A stretch of 64,000 nucleotides of DNA. Origin: Erysipelotrichaceae bacterium (GTDB taxonomy: Bacteria > Bacillota_I > Bacilli_A > Erysipelotrichales > Erysipelotrichaceae). Position numbers and translations under genes: made by a program. The first letter of the stretch is position 1, and each line of letters begins with the position of its first letter. Location of the stretch: the NCBI GenBank assembly GCA_017454765.1, contig JAFTCJ010000021.1:186001-250000 (forward strand), given 5' to 3'. This document shows positions 18,149 to 25,997 of the stretch, one piece after another. Below the pieces are notes generated by a model. It worked only from the letters and a program-made list of their open reading frames with translations, was not told the DNA's origin and did no database searches.

Positions 18149-19390
18149 TCAGTTCCTTTCCACGGCGTCAATCATTCCGTCCGCAAATCTGACCTGAAAT
18201 ACATCTTTTTTCAGATCTGCCTTCCTTTTCACCACTCTGTCTTCCTGCACGATCAGGCTGTAGCCCCTTTTTAGGACGTTTTCAGCGTTGTAAGCTTCCA
18301 GAAGTGTATTTAATCGTTTGTACAATAAACGTGCATTATTGAGCTTTAAATCAAGGTTTAAGGACATGGAATCATCATAATGATCCACGCGTTCCTCATA
18401 TCTTGCGATTTTATGCTGAATCGATGTCCTGATCAGTGTTACAGCGGCATCGATACGCTCATTTATCGATGAGAGTCTTTCCTGATAATGGAAGAGTCTG
18501 GCTGTCAGATAGTCGAATTCCATCCTCTTTTTCGCACACAGATCGTACATGATCTGTTTCAGATCGGATTCATATTCATCGATCAGCTTGCTTACTTCCG
18601 TGATATCCGGCGTGATCAGTTCTACAGCTGCAGTCGGTGTCGCTGCACGCAAGTCAGCGACAAAATCACATAAGGTAAAATCCTGTTCGTGTCCGATACC
18701 GGTCACGATGAATGTCCTGAGCCCGTAGATGCAGTTTACAAGGGCTTCATCATTGAAACAGAAGAGATCTTCAAACGATCCTCCGCCTCTTGCCAGGATG
18801 ATCGCATCATAATCTTTTTCATCTGCGTCTTTCAGTTTTTCAATGATGTCTTTTGCGGCATCGTTTCCCTGAACCAGTACCGGATAATAATCCGTCTGAC
18901 ACAAGGGCCATCTTCTCTCAAACGATCTTCTGATATCCGACATGGCTGCCGAATGATCACCCACCAGTATCGCTATCCTTTCGGGATAAGTGATCGTATA
19001 TTCCTTCTTGTGCCCAAGATCGAATTTGCCCTCTTCACTCAGTTTTTTCTTCAGAGCTTCATATCTGGCATAAAGATCACCATATCCCTGGGGTGTGATC
19101 TTCAGTACATACAGCTGCAGCTGTCCGCTGCTTTCAAAGATCGAGACATTGGCATAGACGATGACCTTGTCTCCGGTCTTGGGTTCAAAACCCAAAGTAG
19201 AAGCCGCTGACTTGAACATGACGCAGCTGATGGCGGCATATTCATCTTTCAGTGTGAAATAAAGATGACCTGAAAAATGTCTGTGGTAATTGGAAATTTC
19301 CCCAGACACGTAGATTTTCTGCAGATTATGATCCTGATCGAGAGAATTCTTCAGATATCTGACCAGAGAGCTTACTGTGACCTGCTGCAT
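18149..19390 (-). CDS. xseA: Exodeoxyribonuclease VII large subunit
   Basis: 413 aa. An N-terminal OB-fold (VSSLVRYLKNSLDQDHNLQKIYVSGEISN, later GHLYFTLKDE) is followed by the catalytic domain with the family motifs ARGGGS near residue 200, FNDEALV, GIGHEQDFTLCDFVADLRAATPTAAVEL, then a long C-terminal coiled coil and the LKRGYSLI segment. It forms the large subunit of ExoVII. Its start overlaps nusB by 19 nt, so translation is probably coupled. Confidence 0.96.
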   Translation of the reverse strand: MQQVTVSSLVRYLKNSLDQDHNLQKIYVSGEISNYHRHFSGHLYFTLKDEYAAISCVMFKSAASTLGFEPKTGDKVIVYANVSIFESSGQLQLYVLKITPQGYGDLYARYEALKKKLSEEGKFDLGHKKEYTITYPERIAILVGDHSAAMSDIRRSFERRWPLCQTDYYPVLVQGNDAAKDIIEKLKDADEKDYDAIILARGGGSFEDLFCFNDEALVNCIYGLRTFIVTGIGHEQDFTLCDFVADLRAATPTAAVELITPDITEVSKLIDEYESDLKQIMYDLCAKKRMEFDYLTARLFHYQERLSSINERIDAAVTLIRTSIQHKIARYEERVDHYDDSMSLNLDLKLNNARLLYKRLNTLLEAYNAENVLKRGYSLIVQEDRVVKRKADLKKDVFQVRFADGMIDAVERN

Positions 19391-19758
19391 ATATGATCCA
19401 GAACTCCGTTGATATACTTATAAGCATCTTCATCACAATATTCCTTTGCCATGATTACTGCTTCATCGATCACAACTGCCCGGTCATTGATCCCCTGGCT
19501 GATTTCGGAAACTGTCTCCAGCAGGATCGCCTGTTCCACAAGATTCAGTCTGTCAAACGACCATTTGTTCAGATGTTTTGCGATCTCACTGATGTAAGAA
19601 TCTTTGTTGGCAAGAAGATCTTCCTTCATGGAAGATACGAATTCATCTTCATCATTTTCGAGATTATCATCAAAACAGCTGTTCAGATCCTTGTGAAGCA
19701 GAAGATGCTGATACAGTGAAAATACGATTTTTTCGCGATATTCATGGCGATTTGGCAT
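19372..19758 (-). CDS. nusB: Transcription antitermination factor NusB
   Basis: 128 aa from the chosen start MPNRHEYREKIVFSLYQH; the typical R-x-x-x-x-x-x-L-Y-Q start of NusB is visible. The C-terminal half contains LNLVEQAILLETVSEI and VVIDEAVIMAKEYCDEDAYKYINGVLDHI, characteristic of the family. It binds boxA RNA with S10 in rRNA antitermination. An in-frame upstream ATG at 19776 would be split by the -10 box, so the start at 19758 is preferred. That start lies 6 nt after TATAAT with no SD, which predicts a leaderless mRNA. It is the first gene of the operon. Confidence 0.92.
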   Translation of the reverse strand: MPNRHEYREKIVFSLYQHLLLHKDLNSCFDDNLENDEDEFVSSMKEDLLANKDSYISEIAKHLNKWSFDRLNLVEQAILLETVSEISQGINDRAVVIDEAVIMAKEYCDEDAYKYINGVLDHICSRSQ

Positions 19759-19764
19759 ATATGT

Positions 19765-19793
19765 ATTATATAACATTTTTCATATGCTGACCA
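19765..19793 (-). promoter_or_regulatory. nusB promoter, predicted leaderless
   Basis: On the minus strand TGGTCA (19788-19793), 17-bp spacer and TATAAT (19765-19770) are followed after 6 nt by the ATG at 19758, where transcription should begin. It diverges from the DUF5662 promoter. Confidence 0.7.
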
Positions 19794-19836
19794 CCCGGCA
19801 GAGTGAATCGGAAATCATTTCTTCAAGTCTTTGATG

Positions 19837-19842
19837 TATAAT
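19837..19842 (+). promoter_or_regulatory. -10 box of the DUF5662 gene
   Basis: TATAAT lies 7 nt before a GTG at 19850 that is in frame with the DUF5662 protein. A TTG at 19844 lies between the box and the expected transcription start and cannot be used. Confidence 0.5.
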
Positions 19843-19849
19843 TTTGATC

Positions 19850-20428
19850 GTGGAAAACATGAGTTTTGCGAAACGCTTTTTCGGTCATCTGCATACGATC
19901 AATACGCACCGTTTTCTGGTCATGAAGACCTGTTTTAAATGCGGAATGTATGCCCAGGGACTCCTGCATGACCTTTCGAAATATTCTTTCAGCGAGTTCT
20001 GGCCTTCCGTCACCTATTTTCAGGGTGACCGCTCTCCCATCAGCAAGGAAAAACAGGTCAAAGGCTATTCACAGTGCTGGCTGCATCACAAAGGCAGAAA
20101 CAAACATCACTGGGAATACTGGACCGACAGGCTCGGCAGCGATACGAAGCTTTCCTGCATAGAGATGCCCTTCAGATACATGCTTGAATCGGTGATCGAC
20201 CGCATCAGTGCTTCCAAGGTATACAAAAAAGAGAAATATACACAGGCGGAACCCTATGATTTCTTTGTGAATTCAAAAGAGATCCATGTCATGAATCCAA
20301 AAACAGTTGAACAGATCTCCTATCTTCTTAAGTATCTCAAGGAAAACGGCGAAGAAAAAGCTCTTACTTACTATAAGAGCCTTTATAAAGAACATAAATA
20401 CGATCAGACGATCACTTTTCACTCTTAA
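19850..20428 (+). CDS. DUF5662 family protein
   Basis: 192 aa from GTG at 19850; an ATG at 19859 is a close alternative. The sequence shows TINTHRFLVMKTCFKCGMYAQGLLHDLSKYS (HD-like His-Asp pair), FWPSVTYFQG, WLHHKGRNKHHWEYW and later MPFRYMLESVIDRISASKVYK. These histidines suggest a metal-binding HD-related fold; members are widespread in gut Firmicutes and have no established function. The gene is monocistronic between divergent nusB and convergent comEB, overlapping comEB by 17 nt at the 3' ends. It also contains the comEB-side terminator. Confidence 0.8.
   Translation: MENMSFAKRFFGHLHTINTHRFLVMKTCFKCGMYAQGLLHDLSKYSFSEFWPSVTYFQGDRSPISKEKQVKGYSQCWLHHKGRNKHHWEYWTDRLGSDTKLSCIEMPFRYMLESVIDRISASKVYKKEKYTQAEPYDFFVNSKEIHVMNPKTVEQISYLLKYLKENGEEKALTYYKSLYKEHKYDQTITFHS
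20355..20380 (-). terminator. Terminator of the lspA-comEB operon, inside the opposing gene
   Basis: On the minus strand GCTCTTA (20374-20380) pairs with TAAGAGC (20360-20366) across a 7-nt loop, followed by five T. It lies about 30 nt past the comEB stop and entirely within the DUF5662 coding region. Confidence 0.6.
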
Positions 20429-20879
20429 GGATAACGTTTACCTCGTAAGGAAGCTGCTGCAGCTCGACACCTGCCTCCTGCAGCATCTTTTTTGATGCGA
20501 TGTTTCCTTCGGTACCGTCATATTTGTCTGATTCATAGATGATCTTTTTAATGCCAGACTGGATGATCGCCTTGGCACATTCGTTGCAGGGAAACAGCGA
20601 TACATACAGGGTACAGCCGTTGACCGGTCTTGGCGAATTCAGAATGGCATTGAGTTCCGCATGTACGACAAAGGCATATTTCGTATCCAGAAAACCGCCT
20701 TCCCTCTCCCAGGGGAAATCCGCATCGTTGCAGCCTCTGGGCATGCCGTTATAGCCGATCGAAACGACTTTGTTGTCCTGATCGACGATGCAGGCTCCGA
20801 CCTGCGTATTGGGGTCCTTGGACCGCAATGCCGACAGATGTGCCAGCCCCATGAAATATTCTTCCCAAGAAATGACCAT
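20412..20879 (-). CDS. comEB: Deoxycytidylate deaminase / ComEB
   Basis: 155 aa. Zinc-dependent cytidine/dCMP deaminase fold: VVHAELNAIL (His ligand and catalytic Glu) and SLFPCNECAKAI (PCxxC). NTQVGACIVD and NGMPRGCND are typical of dCMP deaminases, which make dUMP for thymidylate synthesis. The ATG at 20879 is preferred over the upstream TTG because GGAGG lies 9 nt before it, within the end of the rhomboid gene. It is the last gene of the operon. Confidence 0.93.
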   Translation of the reverse strand: MVISWEEYFMGLAHLSALRSKDPNTQVGACIVDQDNKVVSIGYNGMPRGCNDADFPWEREGGFLDTKYAFVVHAELNAILNSPRPVNGCTLYVSLFPCNECAKAIIQSGIKKIIYESDKYDGTEGNIASKKMLQEAGVELQQLPYEVNVILKSEK

Positions 20880-20884
20880 ATCAA

Positions 20885-22111
20885 TCAACCTCCGTAAACC
20901 TTGTATACATCATATAGCCTTGCGGCCAGTTTTTCCGCATAATCCCTGAAACCCAGATCGCCCCATAATCTCACTACCTGCATATCCGTGCCGGGATAGA
21001 TCGGAGAGATCGTCTTCATTGTCACATATTTGACAAACAGACACAACAGCATCACAGCGATCAGCACAGACGGTCCCCTCTTATCTTTTTCCGTATAGAA
21101 GAAATACATTACAAACCCCCCTACCAGTCCGCCGATATGGGCGATCCAGGCCGTCTGGTCCAGCATATTGATCATCAGGTTTACGATGATCAGCGGCAGA
21201 AAGGCACTGACAGTCGTGATTTTCCGTTTCAGCATGTCAGTAATCAGTATCACCAGCAGACCGTAGATGCCTCCCGAGATGCCAAGAGTGATCGTATTGT
21301 CTGATAGAATATCCTGGGTCAGCGACGCAGTCAGGATGCAGACAAACAGTGAAAGCAGATAGTATTTCTTTCCCATCATCCTTTCCAGATAGGCACCGAT
21401 CATGTACAGCGAATACATGTTGCTGGCAAGATGAATGATGCCCCCGTGCAGAAAAGCGCAGGTAAACAGACGCCAGTACTGATGCAGTCCTCTCGTAAAC
21501 GTTCCGTAGTCAGCGCCTAAAAAGACATAGACAGCTGATTCGGGATGATCTTTCATCAGATAAGCCGATATCAGATACATGATCACGCATATGACGATGA
21601 TCACGGTATTCACCGGTGATGTCCTTCTTCTGAAAACAGATTTATTCTTTTCTGTCTGATGAACGGCAGATGTGATCATGGAGATGAAACGGCTGACTTC
21701 ATTATCAGGATCGGCACTGTCATCGACAGCATGATAGATCTCGGGATAGATCTGGCTGACATCTGTTCCGGCAGAATAATTGTGTTCAAGGATCAGATAA
21801 TCATGATCTTCCAGAGACTTAATATATGTTTCATCCGATACATGGATATCCAGAAAAGTCAGCTGTTTCCGGTAGATCGATGAAAATGCCTTGATGATCG
21901 TTTCGACACGCGAAGCATCTTGACTGTAGTCTTCTGCCTTGTTTGTCGTGATACGGATGATCTGGTATTTGGGATCATTGAGATTCAGAAGCCACAGTTC
22001 AACATTGATGAACTGGGCATACTGCTTGATCATCTGCGTTGAAAAGCCGTATCCGGAGACCAGAACATACGCAATCTGGTACATCTTTGCGTAATTCTTG
22101 TCGTCTTTCAT
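20885..22111 (-). CDS. Rhomboid family intramembrane serine protease with N-terminal domain
   Basis: 408 aa. The first roughly 165 residues are a soluble domain with sequence resembling the DUF-type N-terminus of GluP/YqgP. Six to seven membrane segments follow from about 172. Rhomboid motifs are HGGIIHLASNMYSLY (His and Asn), the catalytic Ser in GISGGIYG near 278, and the catalytic His in AHIGGLVGG near 323. It cleaves membrane proteins within the bilayer; in Bacillus, YqgP works in quality control of a Mg transporter. Its ATG overlaps the stop of the pseudouridine synthase gene by 4 nt. Confidence 0.9.
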   Translation of the reverse strand: MKDDKNYAKMYQIAYVLVSGYGFSTQMIKQYAQFINVELWLLNLNDPKYQIIRITTNKAEDYSQDASRVETIIKAFSSIYRKQLTFLDIHVSDETYIKSLEDHDYLILEHNYSAGTDVSQIYPEIYHAVDDSADPDNEVSRFISMITSAVHQTEKNKSVFRRRTSPVNTVIIVICVIMYLISAYLMKDHPESAVYVFLGADYGTFTRGLHQYWRLFTCAFLHGGIIHLASNMYSLYMIGAYLERMMGKKYYLLSLFVCILTASLTQDILSDNTITLGISGGIYGLLVILITDMLKRKITTVSAFLPLIIVNLMINMLDQTAWIAHIGGLVGGFVMYFFYTEKDKRGPSVLIAVMLLCLFVKYVTMKTISPIYPGTDMQVVRLWGDLGFRDYAEKLAARLYDVYKVYGG

Positions 22112-23016
22112 GCTTTACCGCCCTTGTTCTTGATATATTCCTTCATATACTCAGGCATATCTGTCTGAAATTCCATCCGTTCCATCGTTTTCGGATGGAT
22201 AAAAGAAAGATAATACGCATGCAGGTACTGACCGCTTTCATCGATGATCTTTCTTCCGTATCTCTGGTCGTTGACGACCGGATGGCCGATATACTGCATG
22301 TGCACTCTGATCTGATGTGTCCTGCCTGTCTTGAGTTCGACATCCAGAAGACAGGAATCATCATAGCGTTCCAGGACACGGAACAGCGTCAGAGCCGGCC
22401 GGGAATTCTTCGGTGTCACACACATGTTCTGCCTGTTTTTCTCGCTCCTGCCGATCGGCGCATCGATCTCCCCTTCATTGTTTTCGATCACACCGGATAC
22501 GATCGCATAATACTTTCTGAAACAGGTCTTGTCTTTCAGCTGTTCAGACAGATTGGAATGTGTCTCATTGTTTTTGGCGCATACCAACAGTCCGGATGTA
22601 TCCTTGTCGATCCTGTGTACGATGCCCGGACGGTAGTAGCCGTTGACATCGGAAAGTTCCTTGCAATGATAAAGCAAGGCATTTACGATCGTACCGTCGG
22701 GATTGCCGACAGCAGGATGGACAACGATGCCCTTGGGCTTGTTGATGACGATCAGATCTTCATCTTCATAGACGATATTGAGAGGGATATCCTGCGGCAG
22801 TATATCCGTCAGTGTTTTCTCTTCATAGCAGAAAGAAACATGGTCGTTCAGCTGGGTCTTCGTCTTTTTGTTTGGCACTTCACCGTTGAGAAAAAGCTGA
22901 CCGTTTTCAATCAGCTTCTGTATCGCTGTCCTGGACAAAGGCGTATTCTCCGCCAGATAGACATCCAGTCTGACATCGGTGTTTTCTTCATCGACGATCA
23001 GTTCAATCTGCGGCAT
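22108..23016 (-). CDS. rluD: RluD-family pseudouridine synthase
   Basis: 302 aa. An N-terminal S4 RNA-binding domain (TPLSRTAIQKLIENGQLFLNGE, about 25-46) is followed by the catalytic domain with RPGIVHRIDKDTSGLLV; the Asp of HRIDxxTSG is the catalytic residue. KTGRTHQIRVHMQYIGHP near 236 is the second conserved block. It isomerises uridine in 23S rRNA; specific sites cannot be read from sequence. GGGAGG SD. It lies in the common lspA-rluD order, with its start overlapping lspA by 14 nt. Confidence 0.92.
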   Translation of the reverse strand: MPQIELIVDEENTDVRLDVYLAENTPLSRTAIQKLIENGQLFLNGEVPNKKTKTQLNDHVSFCYEEKTLTDILPQDIPLNIVYEDEDLIVINKPKGIVVHPAVGNPDGTIVNALLYHCKELSDVNGYYRPGIVHRIDKDTSGLLVCAKNNETHSNLSEQLKDKTCFRKYYAIVSGVIENNEGEIDAPIGRSEKNRQNMCVTPKNSRPALTLFRVLERYDDSCLLDVELKTGRTHQIRVHMQYIGHPVVNDQRYGRKIIDESGQYLHAYYLSFIHPKTMERMEFQTDMPEYMKEYIKNKGGKA

Positions 23017-23470
23017 GTCTGGCCTCCCACAATGTTTTGATGATCAGTATGAAACAGCCGACTGTGATAAAAGAATCGGCGACATTGAATACCGGAAAAT
23101 CATATCCGAATATCTTGAAATCAAGAAAGTCCACGACATATCCGAAGCGGATCCTGTCGATGAGATTGCCGATGGCTCCCGATATGATCAGCAGATATGA
23201 CATTTTTGAGATCAGATCGTCCTTCTCGCTTTTCAAAAGATAGTAAAAAAGCACAATGCTGGCGATCACGGACAGAACAATCAGAAACAATGTCGCATTC
23301 TGTAAGATCGAAAAACCGGCACCGTAATTGCGCACATAGGTCAGATAAAAAAAGTTCCTGATTATTTCGACAGCCGAACCGAGCGCCAGATGATTCAGGA
23401 CAGCTTTTTTCACGATCTGGTCAATCAGTACGAAAATACTGATACAAACAAGATAAAGAATGACAGTCAT
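23003..23470 (-). CDS. lspA: Lipoprotein signal peptidase (signal peptidase II)
   Basis: 155 aa with four hydrophobic segments. The catalytic aspartates are in GAIGNLIDRIRFGYVVDFLDF and FNVADSFITVG, matching the family blocks. The N-terminal block DQIVKKAVLNHL is also present. It removes signal peptides from prolipoproteins such as the one encoded at 56540-57412. An AAGGAG SD precedes the ATG, right after the hairpin that separates it from the TSCPD gene. Confidence 0.96.
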   Translation of the reverse strand: MTVILYLVCISIFVLIDQIVKKAVLNHLALGSAVEIIRNFFYLTYVRNYGAGFSILQNATLFLIVLSVIASIVLFYYLLKSEKDDLISKMSYLLIISGAIGNLIDRIRFGYVVDFLDFKIFGYDFPVFNVADSFITVGCFILIIKTLWEARHAAD

Positions 23471-23487
23471 AGGCTCCTTAAAAGAAG

Positions 23488-23508
23488 AAACACGATCCGA
23501 TCGTGTTT
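23488..23508 (-). terminator. Hairpin between the TSCPD gene and lspA
   Basis: A perfect 9-bp stem AAACACGAT/ATCGTGTTT with a 3-nt loop, followed on the minus strand by a T-rich tract. It touches the TSCPD stop codon and leaves only the SD before lspA. It may be a partial terminator lowering lspA expression. Confidence 0.55.
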
Positions 23509-23758
23509 ATAAAGACAGTTTGTATTCCTTGAGCGCTCTGGCGATCTGATCCGGACAGCTCGTGCCTTTGAAATTGCAGTCAATGCCTTCAAATGCACGG
23601 ATGACATCATCGACCTTCATGCCGACGACGATCCTGGAGATTCCGGCCAGATTTCCCATACATCCGCCTTCAACGACGAGCGATCTGATCGTATCTCCGT
23701 CGATATCGAAGGTATAATGTCTGGAACAGACTCCTTTTGGCACATATTCAAATTTCAT
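23507..23758 (-). CDS. TSCPD domain-containing protein (TIGR03905-like)
   Basis: 83 aa. It ends with the family-defining CPDQIARAL segment (TSCPD within FKGTSCPDQ, about 64-72) and carries EGGCMGNLAGISRIVVGM. Cysteines at GVCSRH, GGC, DCNF and TSC may bind a metal. Similar C-terminal domains occur in adenosylcobalamin-dependent ribonucleotide reductases and as small stand-alone proteins of unknown function. An AGGTGA SD precedes the ATG. It is the first gene of the lspA operon, divergent from gltX. Confidence 0.8.
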   Translation of the reverse strand: MKFEYVPKGVCSRHYTFDIDGDTIRSLVVEGGCMGNLAGISRIVVGMKVDDVIRAFEGIDCNFKGTSCPDQIARALKEYKLSL

Positions 23759-23853
23759 ATCGTCACCTACCGCACTTTATTTTATCTTAATTTAGGTATA
23801 TTTGCTAGTTTAATGCGCAGTGTTCTGCTAAAATGAACAAAGGGAGAAATACT

Positions 23854-25293
23854 ATGAATAAAGTCAGAACAAGATTCGCACCGTCGCCTACCGGCTATAT
23901 GCATATCGGCAATCTCAGAACAGCTCTCTATGCCTATCTGATCGCCAAAAAAGATGACGGTGATTTCATACTCAGGATCGAGGACACCGACCAGGGAAGA
24001 CTGGTCGAAGGTGCCGTCGATATCATCTACGAGACACTGAAACAGTGTTCCCTTTCTCATGATGAAGGACCGGATGTCGGCGGAGATTACGGACCCTATG
24101 TGCAGTCCGACCGTATGAGATCGGGCATCTACAGTGAATATGCGCATAAACTGATCGATCTGGGTAAGGCCCACTACTGTTTCTGCAGCGAAGAAGAGAT
24201 CGAAAAGCAGCGTCAGGAACAGGGAGATTCCTTCTATTTCGTCGATCCCTGCAAGCTTTTAAGCAAGGAAGAGATTAAAGAAAAACTGGAATCAGGTGCA
24301 CCCTACACCATCCGTCTGAATGTCGATCCAGAGGGAACCACTTCCTTTGATGATGAAGTCTACGGCCGCATCACGGTTGAAAACAAGACGCTTGATGAGA
24401 TGGTCCTGTTAAAGTCTGACGGCTTCCCTACCTACAACTTCGCAAATGTCATCGACGATCATCTCATGGAGATCAGCGATGTCGTCAGAGGCAATGAATA
24501 TCTCTCCTCTGCACCCAAATACAACCTCATCTACGAAGCATTCGGTTGGGACATCCCCAGATACATCCACTGCCCTCCTGTCATGAAGGATGAACATCAG
24601 AAGCTCTCCAAGCGCAACGGCGATGCTTCCTTCCAGGATCTGGTGGCCAAAGGATATCTTCCGGAAGCGATCCTCAACTATATCGCTTTATTAGGCTGGG
24701 CACCCAGTGAGGACAGAGAGATCTATTCGCTTCAAGAACTGACAAAAGCCTTCGATGTGAAACGTATCGGTACGACAGGTGCGATCTTCGATATCGACAA
24801 GCTGACCTGGATGAACGGCGTCTATCTGCGCAATATGGACAGAGAGAAATACTATGAACTGGTAAAGCCCTACATCGAAGATACAGTCGGTACAGGCTTT
24901 GATCATAAACTGATCGCCGATGCGATACACGACCGTGTCAATATCCTTTCCGAGATTCATGATATGATCTTATTTCTGAACAAAGAAGATAAGTATGAAA
25001 ACGAAGTCTTCTTCAACAAGAAAGCCAAGACCGATCCCGAAATTGCCAAAGCGATCCTTCCTGAAGTCTACGCGACATTAAAAGATCTTGATGAATGGAA
25101 CAATGATACGATCTTTACGGCTCTTGCCGCAAAAGCACAGGATCTCTCCTACAAAAACATCACGATGATGTATCCGATGCAGGTAGCACTCTCCGGCAGA
25201 AGCGTGGCACCGGGCGGTGCAACGATGATTGCAGCGATCTTGGGCAAGCAAGAAACACTAAACAGGATACAGAACGCTATCAACAGACTCTGA
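23854..25293 (+). CDS. gltX: Glutamate--tRNA ligase
   Basis: 479 aa class I synthetase. HIGH-type signature in PSPTGYMHIGNLRTALY (HIG at 17-19), the zinc-region-like CFCSEEEIEKQR, DDHLMEISDVVRGNEYLSS, and the KMSKS-type KLSKRNG near 250. The ATG at 23854 is chosen over the in-frame ATG at 23833 because AGGGAG sits 7 nt before it and family proteins start MxKVRTRFAPSPTG. The upstream ATG overlaps a candidate -10 box TAAAAT (23829-23834). Whether it also charges tRNA-Gln cannot be told by eye. Confidence 0.96.
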   Translation: MNKVRTRFAPSPTGYMHIGNLRTALYAYLIAKKDDGDFILRIEDTDQGRLVEGAVDIIYETLKQCSLSHDEGPDVGGDYGPYVQSDRMRSGIYSEYAHKLIDLGKAHYCFCSEEEIEKQRQEQGDSFYFVDPCKLLSKEEIKEKLESGAPYTIRLNVDPEGTTSFDDEVYGRITVENKTLDEMVLLKSDGFPTYNFANVIDDHLMEISDVVRGNEYLSSAPKYNLIYEAFGWDIPRYIHCPPVMKDEHQKLSKRNGDASFQDLVAKGYLPEAILNYIALLGWAPSEDREIYSLQELTKAFDVKRIGTTGAIFDIDKLTWMNGVYLRNMDREKYYELVKPYIEDTVGTGFDHKLIADAIHDRVNILSEIHDMILFLNKEDKYENEVFFNKKAKTDPEIAKAILPEVYATLKDLDEWNNDTIFTALAAKAQDLSYKNITMMYPMQVALSGRSVAPGGATMIAAILGKQETLNRIQNAINRL

Positions 25294-25306
25294 GGAGTCT
25301 GTTTTT
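25282..25306 (+). terminator. gltX terminator overlapping its stop codon
   Basis: AACAGACTC (25282-25290) pairs with GAGTCTGTT (25295-25303) around a loop containing the TGA stop, then a T tract. Only 7 nt separate it from the hypB -10 box. Confidence 0.8.
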
Positions 25307-25309
25307 CTG

Positions 25310-25315
25310 TATAAT
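25310..25315 (+). promoter_or_regulatory. -10 box of the hypB operon, predicted leaderless
   Basis: A perfect TATAAT ends 6 nt (AAAGAT) before the hypB ATG at 25322. No SD exists, because the space is filled by the gltX terminator and this box. Confidence 0.65.
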
Positions 25316-25321
25316 AAAGAT

Positions 25322-25996
25322 ATGAACGAAATCAGAATCATAGAAGTCAAACAGTCGGTATTTGCCTCAAACGACAAACGGGCAAATGAATTACGCGATC
25401 TTCTGAAAGAAAAGAAGACCTTTCTGCTCAATGTCATGTCTTCACCCGGTTCGGGAAAGACCACGACACTTTCCCTCATCATCAACAGACTGAAGGAAAA
25501 ATACCGCATCGGTGTGATGGAAGCGGATATCGATTCCGATGTCGATGCCAGGACGATCTCGAAAAACACCGGTGTCGATGCGATACAGCTGCATACCGGC
25601 GGTATGTGCCATCTGGATGCCGATATGACAAGACAAGGCATCGAATCCTTTGAAAACTGGGCAGATTACGACCTGATCATCCTGGAAAACGTCGGCAATC
25701 TCGTCTGTCCTGCCGAATTTGATACGGGAGCCGTACGCAACATGTGCATTCTTTCGGTTCCTGAAGGCGATGACAAGCCGCTGAAATACCCGCTGATGTT
25801 TGAAGTATCCAATTTCGTGCTCATCAACAAGATCGATGTACTCGACTATTTTGATTTCGACATTGAAAAATGCAGGGAAAACATCCGCTACCGCAATCCC
25901 ATGGCAGATATTTTTGAAATATGTGCCAAAGACGGACGCGGCATCGATGATGTATGTGAATATCTCATAAAACAGATTGAAGAATGGAGAAACTGA
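25322..25996 (+). CDS. hypB: Hydrogenase nickel incorporation GTPase HypB
   Basis: 224 aa SIMIBI-class GTPase. P-loop SSPGSGKTT (40-48), EADIDSDVDA, the metal-binding TGGMCHLDADM, ENVGNLVCPAEFD and INKIDVLDYF are all diagnostic of HypB. The N-terminal CxxCGC nickel site of E. coli and His-rich stretches of other HypBs are absent, leaving only the G-domain metal site. HypB and HypA normally deliver Ni to [NiFe] hydrogenase. No hydrogenase or hypCDEF is in this window, and the gene is coupled to an FAD/Fe-S oxidoreductase. No SD; predicted leaderless start. Confidence 0.93.
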   Translation: MNEIRIIEVKQSVFASNDKRANELRDLLKEKKTFLLNVMSSPGSGKTTTLSLIINRLKEKYRIGVMEADIDSDVDARTISKNTGVDAIQLHTGGMCHLDADMTRQGIESFENWADYDLIILENVGNLVCPAEFDTGAVRNMCILSVPEGDDKPLKYPLMFEVSNFVLINKIDVLDYFDFDIEKCRENIRYRNPMADIFEICAKDGRGIDDVCEYLIKQIEEWRN

Positions 25997-25997
25997 T

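Noticed and set aside
22039-23040. A 333-aa plus-strand frame opposite the rhomboid and pseudouridine synthase genes
   Set aside because: It is antisense to two well-supported genes; its long length reflects codon bias of the opposite strand.
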